From assembly GCF_900217235.1 (NCBI RefSeq), contig NZ_LT907975.1:1525001-1589000 (forward strand): a DNA stretch of 64,000 nt. The letters run 5' to 3'. This document shows positions 36,068-43,701 of this stretch, piece after piece (position 1 is the stretch's first letter; every line of letters starts with the position of its first letter). This DNA comes from Pseudodesulfovibrio profundus. GTDB lineage: Bacteria > Desulfobacterota > Desulfovibrionia > Desulfovibrionales > Desulfovibrionaceae. Made by a program: the position numbers and the translations under genes. The notes below the pieces were generated by a model. The model did not search any database and was not told the DNA's origin. It saw nothing but the letters and a program-made list of their open reading frames with translations.

Positions 36068-36366
36068 CGCGGTACCTCATATCAGATGATTTTTCCGACC
36101 CGGGATTGGGTCGGGGAGCATACATAGCGGATGGTCGTGACAAACGCAACTCTGCAACTCCAATGTAACCCAATCGCCATGCGGCAAATCCAGCCTTGCT
36201 CACCCTTTGGAAAAAGCTGATGGTCTCTACTCCGTGCTCAGAACTTGGTGTTCGTTTTGTGCAACAACCCACGCTAATATATCAATATCGACGACTTGTT
36301 CAGTTCTGATCCAAGGCTGTTTACTCATTCAAGGAGTGCCCCTTTTCACAGCTAAAGAGACTTATC
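36068..36366. other. Intergenic region upstream of hisI, no gene seen
   Basis: About 300 bases between the hisI start and the terminator of the epimerase-like gene. It should contain the hisI-hisG promoter. I see no convincing coding frame and no structured attenuator with a His-rich leader peptide. Confidence 0.45.
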
Positions 36367-36395
36367 AAAAAAAAAGACCGCCTTGTCAGCGGTCT
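36367..36395 (-). terminator. Terminator of the epimerase-like gene
   Basis: AGACCGC (36375-36381) pairs with GCGGTCT (36389-36395), followed on the reverse strand by a T9 run. Confidence 0.85.
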
Positions 36396-36400
36396 CTTCA

Positions 36401-37327
36401 TTATATTCCAGCTAATTTACGCGCTTTTTGCGCAAGTTCCCTGAATCCGTCCATGGGTTCCTTCGTCATTCGCCACGAGGATTGGGAACGAAGCGATTCA
36501 GTGGAAAGCACACTGTTTCGTATGAATTCTCCACTCACAGGGATGTATTTTGTTCTCAGACCCGATCCACCATAAAAGGATTCGAGCGCATTGATGACTT
36601 CCGTGGTGCTGTACCCCAGCTCTGACCCGACATTCCAAACCACATGGGGAAGTTCTGTTCGAATCGCCTCTATGGTTGCTGCCGCAACATCATCAACATG
36701 AACATAGTCGCGCACGGTCTCACCATTATGGAACACCGACAACACATCGCCATTCATCAGGCATTGCAGACAACTGCTGACAACACCTTTTGATCGACCG
36801 GTTAACGACTCGTCCCCGTAAATATTGGCGGGGCGAATAATGGCCGTCTGAATGGAGGATGCATCATCGAGATCGAACAACACATCTTCCATACCCTTTT
36901 TCTCCATGCCGTAGTCATCAAGCGGGTTGCGGATCTGTGTCTCTTCGACCGGCAGCAAAAGCGGCTCGCCATAGACGGCGCCACCAGAAGATATGAACAC
37001 GATCTTCCTTACGGCACTGCCTTTAATCCCGTGAACAAAATCTCGGAAAGCTGCGGTGTTGACGCCCTGCGCCGCGCTTCGGTCATGAATGAACCAGACA
37101 ACCGTGTCGCAATCCTTGACGCTATCGGCCATGGCATGCACGTCTAGCCCATCAATGGCGATATGGGAAACACGAGCATCATCTAACGGCACACCGGAGG
37201 AATCCGGCCTGTGCGTGATGAGGATATCCACGTCACCGGCGGCAAGAAGCATACGCGCTGTAGCCTCTCCAAGAGGAGACAAGCCGCCGATGAGCGCGAT
37301 GCTGGATGATGTATTAGTGGGCTTCAT
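36401..37327 (-). CDS. NAD-dependent epimerase/dehydratase (extended SDR)
   Basis: 308 residues. The N-terminal Rossmann motif is a variant GGLSPLGEATA (14-24). The active site follows extended SDR form: Ser in FISSGGAVYGE and the Tyr-x-x-x-Lys pair in DDYGMEKKG. NVGSELGYSTTEV and RDYVHVDDVAAA are typical of UDP-glucose 4-epimerase-like or dTDP-sugar enzymes. The substrate is not identifiable. No binding site is visible at the ATG. It stands alone between two terminators, without sugar biosynthesis neighbours. Confidence 0.85.
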   Translation of the reverse strand: MKPTNTSSSIALIGGLSPLGEATARMLLAAGDVDILITHRPDSSGVPLDDARVSHIAIDGLDVHAMADSVKDCDTVVWFIHDRSAAQGVNTAAFRDFVHGIKGSAVRKIVFISSGGAVYGEPLLLPVEETQIRNPLDDYGMEKKGMEDVLFDLDDASSIQTAIIRPANIYGDESLTGRSKGVVSSCLQCLMNGDVLSVFHNGETVRDYVHVDDVAAATIEAIRTELPHVVWNVGSELGYSTTEVINALESFYGGSGLRTKYIPVSGEFIRNSVLSTESLRSQSSWRMTKEPMDGFRELAQKARKLAGI

Positions 37328-37439
37328 GTAATTTGCAATGCCTTGATACTTGGGAAATCTCTGTCGCTGTAGGAGAGGACTACTTATATACTTTATACAA
37401 ACTTGGCAACATCGCGACGTTTACCTTCGTTCACCAAAC

Positions 37440-37466
37440 AAAAAGCCCGGATTAACCGGGCTTTTT
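37440..37466. terminator. Bidirectional terminator
   Basis: AAAAAGCCCGG (37440-37450) and CCGGGCTTTTT (37456-37466) form an 11-bp perfect stem with a five-base loop. It can end the reverse small gene at 37497 and any forward transcript. Confidence 0.85.
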
Positions 37467-37496
37467 GCAAAATGGATAAAGGATCGAACAAACCAT

Positions 37497-37712
37497 CTAG
37501 CAATCATGAAAATCCTTGTTGATGTAGAAACAGAGATCGAACAGGTTTTGCACCATCTCATCTACGAGTTCTTCCGAATCATTTTCCCCATTCTCAACAC
37601 TCATAGTTTTGTTGACGATCTTGGAAAACAACATGCCGATGAGTTGATCATCGTACATCGTCCAATACTTGCTCCCTGACGGAAACTTCTTATCAAATCC
37701 GTGATAATACAT
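37497..37712 (-). CDS. Small orphan protein, unknown
   Basis: 71 residues from the ATG at 37712; a longer frame to 37775 has no better binding site. It is acidic with aromatic residues: FDKKFPSGSKYWTMYDDQLI, GMLFSKIVNKTMSVENGEND, SEELVDEMVQNLFDLCFYIN. The last 35 residues look helical. A terminator lies 30 bases downstream, supporting a real transcript. No family was recognised. It is divergent from the PhoB-like gene. Confidence 0.55.
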   Translation of the reverse strand: MYYHGFDKKFPSGSKYWTMYDDQLIGMLFSKIVNKTMSVENGENDSEELVDEMVQNLFDLCFYINKDFHDC

Positions 37713-37895
37713 ATTTTCTACCGTCCCTGGTAATATGTGTTGTTGGCTGGCTACACAATCTATCGGACCTTTCAAAGAATCCCTTAAGGGACAAAAAAGA
37801 CCAATGTCGGATTTTTTCCAGAAGAGGGTTCAATCAATCATGTTTTCATTATTTAGATAATAATGACATTTCGTTGGCATAAAGTTACCTTACTG

Positions 37896-37913
37896 TAACA
37901 CGAACTTAACACG
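37896..37913 (+). promoter_or_regulatory. Pho-box-like direct repeat upstream of the PhoB-like regulator
   Basis: TAACACG, AACT, TAACACG: two identical 7-mers spaced by four bases (11-base period), the geometry of a PhoB half-box pair. Read two bases earlier it is TGTAACA-CGAA-CTTAACA, which matches the repeat before pstB. It ends about 50 bases before the start codon. Confidence 0.55.
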
Positions 37914-37964
37914 CAGTAGGCTATAGCAGTCCGTAACAATCTATTCCACCAAGGAGATTCTACC

Positions 37965-38651
37965 GTGTCTGCACAGAAAATTCTGGTCATTGAAGACCAT
38001 AAAGACACTCGAGAGCTACTGAAATACAATCTGACGTCCGCTGGGTTTGATGTAGGCACAGCAGAAGATGGCCAAAGCGGCCTGAATCTGGCTGCTGCCT
38101 TCAAGCCGGACATCGTACTGCTTGACCTCATGATGCCGGGGATGGATGGACTGGAAACATGCAGACAATTGAAGTCTGACGTGAGCCTTGCGCGCATCCC
38201 TGTCATTATGCTCACAGCCAAGGGCGAGGAAGTCGATAAAATTGTCGGGCTGGAACTCGGAGCCGATGATTATGTAGTCAAACCATTCTCGCCACGCGAA
38301 CTGGTACTGCGCATCAAGGCGATCCTGCGTCGCTCAGGTTCACCACAGCCAGACTCACCCAAACAGTGGGAACGTGATGGGTTGTCTGTTGATTTTGAAG
38401 CACACCGACTTTCCGTCGACGGAGAAGAAATTCCTCTGACAGCCACGGAATTCAAACTGCTGACCGTGCTGGTTTCCGGCGCTGGCAAAGTGCAGACACG
38501 CGACAACCTCTTGGACACTGTATGGGATACCCATTTTGAAGGATACTCACGAACAGTCGATACCCATGTTCGTCGACTGCGCCAAAAGCTGGGGCCATAC
38601 GCCAAACTCATTGAGACAGTGCGAGGAGTTGGCTACCGCTTTAAAGCCTGA
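37965..38651 (+). CDS. OmpR/PhoB-family response regulator
   Basis: 228 residues from a GTG with AAGGAG eight bases upstream. The receiver domain has acidic pocket Glu10-Asp11, phospho-acceptor Asp54 (VLLDLMMPGMDG), Thr84 and Lys106 (VVKPFSP). The winged-helix domain has LTATEFKLLTVLV and the recognition region SRTVDTHVRRLRQKLG. The receiver and wing are PhoB-like, and the Pho-box-like repeat before the gene, matching one at pstB-phoU, supports PhoB identity (inference). No histidine kinase is adjacent, so its sensor is elsewhere. Confidence 0.9.
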   Translation: MSAQKILVIEDHKDTRELLKYNLTSAGFDVGTAEDGQSGLNLAAAFKPDIVLLDLMMPGMDGLETCRQLKSDVSLARIPVIMLTAKGEEVDKIVGLELGADDYVVKPFSPRELVLRIKAILRRSGSPQPDSPKQWERDGLSVDFEAHRLSVDGEEIPLTATEFKLLTVLVSGAGKVQTRDNLLDTVWDTHFEGYSRTVDTHVRRLRQKLGPYAKLIETVRGVGYRFKA

Positions 38652-38671
38652 TGCGTACTTACTTTACAAGT

Positions 38672-38707
38672 AAAAAAGCCGCCCATTTTTTTGGACGGCT
38701 TTTTTTT
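38672..38707. terminator. Terminator after the PhoB-like gene
   Basis: A-rich left arm and GCCG-CCC (38678-38684) pair with GG-ACGGC (38693-38699) with one mismatch, followed by T8. The A run on the left makes it potentially active on both strands. Confidence 0.75.
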
Positions 38708-38851
38708 GAACCAATTTCTTCGACTTTCCACGGTTCTCACTAGACCAAATGACTCAATAAATGAAATGAGTTCATTCTCTTGCCCCCATATAAGATAGGC
38801 AGTTCTAATAAAAACCGCCTATCCATAGACAAAATCAATAGCATAACACAT

Positions 38852-38882
38852 AAAAATACAGCGAGCCACATCCATGTCTCGC
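38852..38882 (-). terminator. Possible terminator of rex
   Basis: Reverse strand GCGAG (38882-38878) and CTCGC (38865-38861) with further internal pairing (CAT/ATG), followed by TGTATTTTTA. It is weaker than others in the window. Confidence 0.45.
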
Positions 38883-38904
38883 CGTCAAAGATGTCAGCGA
38901 TCGA

Positions 38905-39537
38905 TTAATCGTTGCCTAGCGTGATCTGAAATGCAATTGCGTATAAGTGATCAAAGAAGTCGACGTATTCGACAGGGATATGCGCGGGTACATTGATTCG
39001 GGCAGGTGCAAAGTTGATAATGCCACGAATGTTTGCATCAACCAGATGGTTAGCTGCGCGCTGAGCACGGTCGGGTGGTGTGGTGATGATACCTATTTCA
39101 AGGCCCATCTCGGGAGCCTGCTCTTTCAGGTGGGTGGGACATACGATCTCGAGATTTTCAAATTCACGCCCGATCTTGTCAGGGTCGCAATCGAATGCAG
39201 CGGCAATTTTGAATCCCCGCTTCTCGAAATCATGGTGACGCAGCAAAGCCGTACCCATGTTTCCAACACCGATCAACGCACATTTCCACACTCTATCGAT
39301 TCCGAGTGATTGCTTGATGGACGTGATCAGTTCCTGAACATAATATCCGACACCACGCACTCCGAATTCACCAAAATACGCAAGGTCCTTGCGAATCTGG
39401 GACGAGTTTACCGAGCAAGCGCGAGCAAGCTTCTCAGAAGAGATAACGTCATTACCGTCACGAAGCAGGTTTTCAAGAACCTGGATATACACGGCGAGGC
39501 GCCCGATGGTGGCTTTTGGGATATGTTCGCTTTTCAT
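38905..39537 (-). CDS. rex: Redox-sensing transcriptional repressor Rex
   Basis: 210 residues. The N-terminal winged helix includes SSEKLARACSVNSSQIRKDLAYFGEFG, quoted here in two parts: SSEKLARACSVNSSQ and IRKDLAYFGEFGVRGVGY. The C-terminal Rossmann domain has LIGVGNMGTALL for NADH binding, and GIINFAPARINVPAHIPVEY. Rex releases DNA when NADH is high. In D. vulgaris it is known to repress sat and to lie beside atp genes. Here it follows atpZ-atpI-atpB-atpE in the same direction, with a terminator and its own operator-like site in between. Confidence 0.95.
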   Translation of the reverse strand: MKSEHIPKATIGRLAVYIQVLENLLRDGNDVISSEKLARACSVNSSQIRKDLAYFGEFGVRGVGYYVQELITSIKQSLGIDRVWKCALIGVGNMGTALLRHHDFEKRGFKIAAAFDCDPDKIGREFENLEIVCPTHLKEQAPEMGLEIGIITTPPDRAQRAANHLVDANIRGIINFAPARINVPAHIPVEYVDFFDHLYAIAFQITLGND

Positions 39538-39576
39538 GCCTTATTAATCTCTTGAGGCGTCAAAACAACGCCATCC

Positions 39577-39594
39577 ATGTGAAAATTTTAACAA
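39577..39594 (-). promoter_or_regulatory. Rex operator (ROP-like) before rex
   Basis: Reverse strand TTGTTAA-AATT-TTCACAT closely matches the Rex consensus TTGTGAA-N4-TTCACAA. It lies about 40 bases before the rex start, downstream of the atpE terminator, so it probably gives autoregulation. Confidence 0.7.
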
Positions 39595-39605
39595 TCTACG
39601 GGTTT

Positions 39606-39628
39606 AAAAAGGGAGGCCGGAGCCTCCC
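39606..39628 (-). terminator. Terminator of the atp genes
   Basis: GGGAGGC (39611-39617) and GCCTCCC (39622-39628) form a 7-bp stem with a four-base loop; on the reverse strand T5 follows. Confidence 0.75.
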
Positions 39629-39654
39629 TCTATAAGCTTCTTGGTAGTCTGAAA

Positions 39655-39960
39655 CTAGACGACGAAGAGGAGGATCAGGTTAACAACCAGAGCGTAAATA
39701 GCCAGGGACTCGATGAATGCCAGGCCGAGAATCAAGGTGGTGGACAGCTGTCCGCCAGCTTCGGGGTTACGAGCGATACCTTCACAAGCGCCCTTGACGC
39801 CCATGCCCTGACCGATGCCGCAGAGACCAGCAGCGATGCCCATGCCGATTGCAGTAGCGTAAGCTTTAGCGGACATGACACCTGCGTCGCCAGCAGCGAA
39901 AGCAGTGGAAGCAACCATAACCATAGCCAGGGTGGTGAACAGAATCTTAGCGATTTTCAT
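39655..39960 (-). CDS. atpE: ATP synthase F0 subunit c
   Basis: 101 residues from the ATG at 39960 with GGAGG seven bases upstream. The first 22 residues ([20 protein letters not shown]) look like a cleavable signal peptide, an extension seen in some deltaproteobacterial c subunits. Then come two helices: [16 protein letters not shown], loop ARNPEAGG and [20 protein letters not shown]. The ion-binding carboxylate is Glu84, followed by Ser85, with Gln51 in helix 1, part of the sodium-binding pattern. Last of the atpZ-I-B-E set; the F1 genes are not in the window. Confidence 0.96.
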   Translation of the reverse strand: MKIAKILFTTLAMVMVASTAFAAGDAGVMSAKAYATAIGMGIAAGLCGIGQGMGVKGACEGIARNPEAGGQLSTTLILGLAFIESLAIYALVVNLILLFVV

Positions 39961-40036
39961 TTTGAATCCTCCGAATGGAATCATTTAATATTGTTTTGGT
40001 CCAAGGACCATTTCCCCAAAGTTGAAACGTACCGAT

Positions 40037-40759
40037 CTAGTGAGCGTGTTCGATGGAACCCTGCAGGTAGAGCATCGTCAGCATGAAGAAAATGAATGCC
40101 TGGATGGTCTTAGCAAGAACGAACAGGAAGTACATCGGCAGAGAGCCCAGGATCGGCGCCAGGAAGAACATCAGGATAAGGACAATTTCCTCACCGCGGA
40201 TGTTACCGAAAAGACGCAGAGTCAGGCTGAGCGGACGTGCCATGTGAGAGATCGGCTCAAGGATCAGCATGAGCGGAGCCAGAAAGCTGACCGGACCCAT
40301 GAAGTGCTTGATGTAGCCGGCGCCCCATTTTTTGATACCCACGAAGTTGTAGAACAGGAACACGATGATCGCCATGGAGGCGGGAGTGTTGATGTTCGCG
40401 GTAGGAGCATCACAGCCTGGGACCAGGCCGATGTAGTTCATCACGAGGATGAACAAGAAGATGGTACACAGCAGCGGCATGAACTGACGGCCTTCCTGGC
40501 CGAGGTTGGAGACAGTGAAGTCTTCCAGACCGCCGATAATGGTCTCAAACAGGTTTTGCAACCCGCCGGGAACCATCTGCAATCGGCCACGAACAATAAA
40601 ACCGAGTGTGAAAAGAATACCCATTGCCAACCACATGTACAGCACGTGGTTGATTGATGCGACGCCAAGAGCCTGTTCCATGCTGGCACCCCAGTGCCCG
40701 ATGGATTTGACCATGTCAGCGTACAGAAGAGGATGCGGAAGTCCGCCTGCGAAACCCAT
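40037..40759 (-). CDS. atpB: ATP synthase F0 subunit a
   Basis: 240 residues from the ATG at 40759, with AAGGAGG seven bases upstream; an earlier TTG lies inside that binding site. It has several membrane helices, and the essential stator arginine falls in MARPLSLTLRLFGNIRGEE. NYIGLVPGCDAPTANINTPAS is typical of bacterial a subunits. It forms the half-channels that pass ions to the c ring. It lies between atpI and atpE. Confidence 0.96.
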   Translation of the reverse strand: MGFAGGLPHPLLYADMVKSIGHWGASMEQALGVASINHVLYMWLAMGILFTLGFIVRGRLQMVPGGLQNLFETIIGGLEDFTVSNLGQEGRQFMPLLCTIFLFILVMNYIGLVPGCDAPTANINTPASMAIIVFLFYNFVGIKKWGAGYIKHFMGPVSFLAPLMLILEPISHMARPLSLTLRLFGNIRGEEIVLILMFFLAPILGSLPMYFLFVLAKTIQAFIFFMLTMLYLQGSIEHAH

Positions 40760-40779
40760 ATCCAAGCCTCCTTAAAAAT

Positions 40780-41208
40780 CTAGGCCTTTTTGTTCCCCAT
40801 CAGCATCAGGCCTGTCACCGTAAGATTAAGCGGAACGGTGCCGATACCTGAAATCAACCCCCAGTGGGGAACACGTTCGACTCCTAGCAACCAATACAGG
40901 GCCAGCCCGCTCAGAGTCATCTTCACCATGAATATTACAAACAGTTTGAATGGTCCGCCCTTCGGCTCGTGCACAATACTCTGGACTATGCGGGCGAGCG
41001 CCCAGAAATTGACGAGAGCGAGTAACGCTCCTGCCGAAAAAGCAAAGGACCACCGGGAAAACAATGTTACCAGCACGATCACTAGAGAGGTCCCCAGCGA
41101 TACGTAAATCTGATTGCGGATGATGATACGCGTATCAGTCTGATCAAACCCCATCTTCACAAGGAGGGGTTCAATTTTCCGATTAATCATCTCCAGCACT
41201 CTTTTCAC
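40780..41208 (-). CDS. atpI: ATP synthase subunit I-like protein
   Basis: 142 residues, four membrane helices (IYVSLGTSLVIVLVTLF, AFSAGALLALVNFWALA, LFVIFMVKMTLSGLALYWLL, GTVPLNLTVTGLMLMG). The position between atpZ and atpB and the ALVNF segment fit the AtpI / ATP synthase I family, thought to help assemble the c ring or move divalent cations. The start is uncertain: GTG 41208, GTG 41199 (best spacing from AGGAAGG) or ATG 41190; all overlap the end of atpZ. Confidence 0.85.
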   Translation of the reverse strand: MKRVLEMINRKIEPLLVKMGFDQTDTRIIIRNQIYVSLGTSLVIVLVTLFSRWSFAFSAGALLALVNFWALARIVQSIVHEPKGGPFKLFVIFMVKMTLSGLALYWLLGVERVPHWGLISGIGTVPLNLTVTGLMLMGNKKA

Positions 41209-41473
41209 CTTCCTGTTTCAAAGAACCGTGTTGCTGTCCTTCCTGACGTCGTTGCAATTTTCTGAAATCTTCCCAAACCATTTTAAACCCAGCCATGACC
41301 CCTAGCACAAAGAAGATCATGATCAGATACGGCTTGGTACCGAAGTAATCGTCCAGAAAATACCCCAAAGTCAAACCGACGATGATGGCTGACACAATGT
41401 GTAGCCCCATCGTGCTGGCGGTTCCACCGACCTGCACGATATTTTTCCAACGTCCATCACTTGAAAAGAACAT
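41183..41473 (-). CDS. AtpZ/AtpI-type F0F1-ATPase accessory protein
   Basis: 96 residues from the ATG at 41473, with GAGGG eight bases upstream. Two helices form a hairpin: MGLHIVSAIIVGLTLGYFLDDYFG and PYLIMIFFVLGVMAGFKMV, cut here to MGLHIVSAIIVGLTLGYF and IMIFFVLGVMAGFKMV. The GYFLDDYFGTKP turn is the signature of the PF09527 family (AtpZ). A charged tail follows (RKLQRRQEGQQHG). AtpZ works with AtpI in an accessory complex of the F0 motor. It is the first gene of the atp set, with a Rex-like site about 60 bases upstream. Confidence 0.87.
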   Translation of the reverse strand: MFFSSDGRWKNIVQVGGTASTMGLHIVSAIIVGLTLGYFLDDYFGTKPYLIMIFFVLGVMAGFKMVWEDFRKLQRRQEGQQHGSLKQEGEKSAGDD

Positions 41474-41535
41474 AGTCACACCCTCGTGAAGATTTTGATT
41501 ACCAGCTCCGGGAATCCACTGGCGAACACAGCAAT

Positions 41536-41553
41536 TAGTGCAATCCTTCACAA
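41536..41553 (-). promoter_or_regulatory. Rex-like site upstream of the atp genes
   Basis: Reverse strand TTGTGAA-GGAT-TGCACTA: the left half-site is perfect and the right half matches five of seven positions of the Rex consensus. It lies 63 bases before the atpZ start codon. Confidence 0.45.
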
Positions 41554-41681
41554 GTGGAGGAGAAGTAACACACTGAGTGTTTTCTCGTCAATGCGTTTCT
41601 GTCATATTCGTGCTTTTTTTCCCAAAGTTTTCCGATGGGCAGAAACGCCCGCCATTATTGGAATTGCGCTAATCGGAAAAG

Positions 41682-41708
41682 AAAAAGGGAGGCGAGAAAA
41701 CGCCCCCC
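41682..41708 (-). terminator. Terminator of the zinc-ribbon gene cluster
   Basis: GGGAGGCG (41687-41694) pairs with CGCCCCCC (41701-41708), with one non-Watson-Crick position and a six-base loop; the reverse strand then has T5. Confidence 0.7.
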
Positions 41709-41738
41709 TTTGAACATGCGCTCACAAGAGTATTTTTA

Positions 41739-43130
41739 CTACTCGGGATCGCTGACGTCAACGACCTTGACCAGGAATTCCTTGACGTTGCTAGGCGGGT
41801 CGAAGAACACGGCCATGAACGGCGTGGATGACCCCGGCCTGAGGAACATATTGTTGGAAAGGATACCAACATCGCTGGCCAATCCTTCCTCAATTTCCTT
41901 GCGGGTCTGAACCTGCAACTGGAATTGGGAAAGCACGTTGCCGCACAGGAAGGCCTGGGAGGTCAGCACGTTGCCACTGGCATCATACAATACAACTTCG
42001 ACCTTAATGCGCTCTTTCGGCTCGGAAAATTTATTTACCGCTTTGCCGTCCACGATGAAGAGATTGCCTGTCTTCTCGTTAGCCACGTAGTACTGTCGAA
42101 CATTCTTGAGTTCGATGTTTCGGACGCGGTCTTCTGGAGATTCACCAGGCGCAGCAGGTTCATCACCACCGGTCTCTTCCATGAACATCTTGCCGACGTA
42201 CGGAACATTCTTGAGATATTGACCGATATCCATACTGGTCATGGCCCAGTAGACGCCGCCACCCAAGCAGAGAAGAGTCACGACCAGGATGATAAGACAT
42301 CCCATTGATTTGCTGCTTTTCTTCTTCTCAGGCTTCTCATCGAACTGCTTGTCCAGCTCGAAGTCAGTCTCGCCCGGAAGAATAGGCTCATCCTCTTCCT
42401 TTTCATCCGTCAACGAGGAATCCAGGTCTTCATCGGACGTCGGCTTCTTGAGGAACAGGTCGGATTCATCGTCTTCCAAATCATCCGATACGTCATCGCT
42501 CTCTTCTTCCAACTCATCATCGAATGCATCTTCGGATTCGTCGTCGTCAAAGAGTTCGTCGTCATCACCGAACAGTGAATCCACATTCTCTGCGGCTTCT
42601 TCATCTATCCCCGTGGGAGCAGGGCCTTCTTCGGGTTCGGGGCGATCATCCACGTCATCGAAAAGATCATCGACACCGGGCATATCATCAGAGGCATCGG
42701 ATTCGGTGGTCTCCGGTCCGAACTCCTCTTCAACAGCCCCCATAGCCTCTTCAACAGCGTCTGCTTCCGGCTCAGGTGTGTCCTCTTCGAACATATCATC
42801 CGGGAGGCCACCCAACTCGTCTTCAGCCGCAGCGTCGTCAGCTTGGTCTTCGTCGCTATCTGTGGATTGGGGGATTTCTTCGTCACCTGCCGGGGATTGT
42901 CCGGCCGCGACTTCATCGAATGTAGCGTCAAAATCATCACCGGCCCCGGCTTCCGGAGCTGGAGAGTCATTCTCCAACAGGCTTTCCACTTCTTCTTCAG
43001 GTGATGCCGGCGGCAGACCGGCCTTGAAGACGTGGGCGCATTTGGAGCATTTGACCTTGGCTCCGCCCGGCGGCACTTTGTCGTCGGGGAGATTGTACCT
43101 TGTGGTGCAGTTTGGGCAGGTGACGATCAT
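41739..43130 (-). CDS. Zinc-ribbon (MJ0042 type) and DUF3426 membrane protein
   Basis: 463 residues. Residues 1-38 hold the MJ0042-type zinc ribbon CPNCTTRYNLPDDKVPPGG then CSKCAHVF. Residues 45-270 are extremely acidic (long Asp/Glu runs with Ser and Pro), probably disordered. One membrane helix follows (GCLIILVVTLLCLGGGVYWA, about 286-305). The C-terminal DUF3426 domain has NVRQYYVANEKTGNLFIVDG, ALVNKF-like AVNKFSEPKERIKVEVVLYD and FLCGNVLSQFQLQ. The role of the family is unknown; the layout suggests sensing or scaffolding across the inner membrane. Last gene of a reverse cluster with hpt. Confidence 0.85.
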   Translation of the reverse strand: MIVTCPNCTTRYNLPDDKVPPGGAKVKCSKCAHVFKAGLPPASPEEEVESLLENDSPAPEAGAGDDFDATFDEVAAGQSPAGDEEIPQSTDSDEDQADDAAAEDELGGLPDDMFEEDTPEPEADAVEEAMGAVEEEFGPETTESDASDDMPGVDDLFDDVDDRPEPEEGPAPTGIDEEAAENVDSLFGDDDELFDDDESEDAFDDELEEESDDVSDDLEDDESDLFLKKPTSDEDLDSSLTDEKEEDEPILPGETDFELDKQFDEKPEKKKSSKSMGCLIILVVTLLCLGGGVYWAMTSMDIGQYLKNVPYVGKMFMEETGGDEPAAPGESPEDRVRNIELKNVRQYYVANEKTGNLFIVDGKAVNKFSEPKERIKVEVVLYDASGNVLTSQAFLCGNVLSQFQLQVQTRKEIEEGLASDVGILSNNMFLRPGSSTPFMAVFFDPPSNVKEFLVKVVDVSDPE

Positions 43131-43150
43131 ACAGCTATCTCCAATTATCC

Positions 43151-43678
43151 TTATTCTGTGGACAATTCGTAAATTCCATCAAGCTCTCTATAGCGCTCTG
43201 CATAGTCCAGGCCGTACCCGACGATGAACCCATCTTCGAGCTTGAACCCCGAGAAATCAACAGTGATCTGCTTTTCTCGTCGCTCATGCTTATCAATAAG
43301 TGAGCAGATTTTCAAACTCTTCGGCTTTCTCATCCTCAAAACATTCAAAAGAAAGTCCATGGAGTGGCCGGTATCGACGATATCTTCGATGACCAGCACA
43401 TCCTTGTCTTCGATGGATATCTCCAGATCCTTGGAGAAAACGATGTCATCACCGCGGGATGTCGCCGTGCCGTAGCTGGCAAGACGGACAAAATCCACTT
43501 CGATGTCGCGATCGATTTTACGAATGATATCAGAGAAAAAGAGAAAAGCGCCTTTGAGGACGCAAATACAAACCAACGGCTCGTCGCCGTCATAGCTTGT
43601 GGTTATTTCCTTGCCGAGAGATTCGACGCGTTCCGCGATCTGTTCGGCAGTAATGAAAGGGGTGAGTTTATGTCCCAT
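43151..43678 (-). CDS. hpt: Hypoxanthine phosphoribosyltransferase
   Basis: 175 residues. The PRPP-binding loop is VLVIEDIVDTGHSMDFLL, and the N-terminal motif is LVCICVLKGAFLFFSDIIR. KSLKICSLIDKHERREKQI and GFIVGYGLDYAERYRELDGI complete the family pattern. It salvages hypoxanthine (and guanine) to the monophosphate. It is in a reverse cluster behind the ArgA-like acetyltransferase gene, 23 bases away. Confidence 0.95.
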   Translation of the reverse strand: MGHKLTPFITAEQIAERVESLGKEITTSYDGDEPLVCICVLKGAFLFFSDIIRKIDRDIEVDFVRLASYGTATSRGDDIVFSKDLEISIEDKDVLVIEDIVDTGHSMDFLLNVLRMRKPKSLKICSLIDKHERREKQITVDFSGFKLEDGFIVGYGLDYAERYRELDGIYELSTE

Positions 43679-43701
43679 CTTCGTACACCAGAGTGTCTCG
43701 G

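Noticed and set aside
42289..43227. Serine-rich forward frame of 312 codons
   Set aside because: It is the complement of the Asp/Glu-rich linker of the zinc-ribbon protein (GAC/GAA codons read as Ser codons on the other strand).
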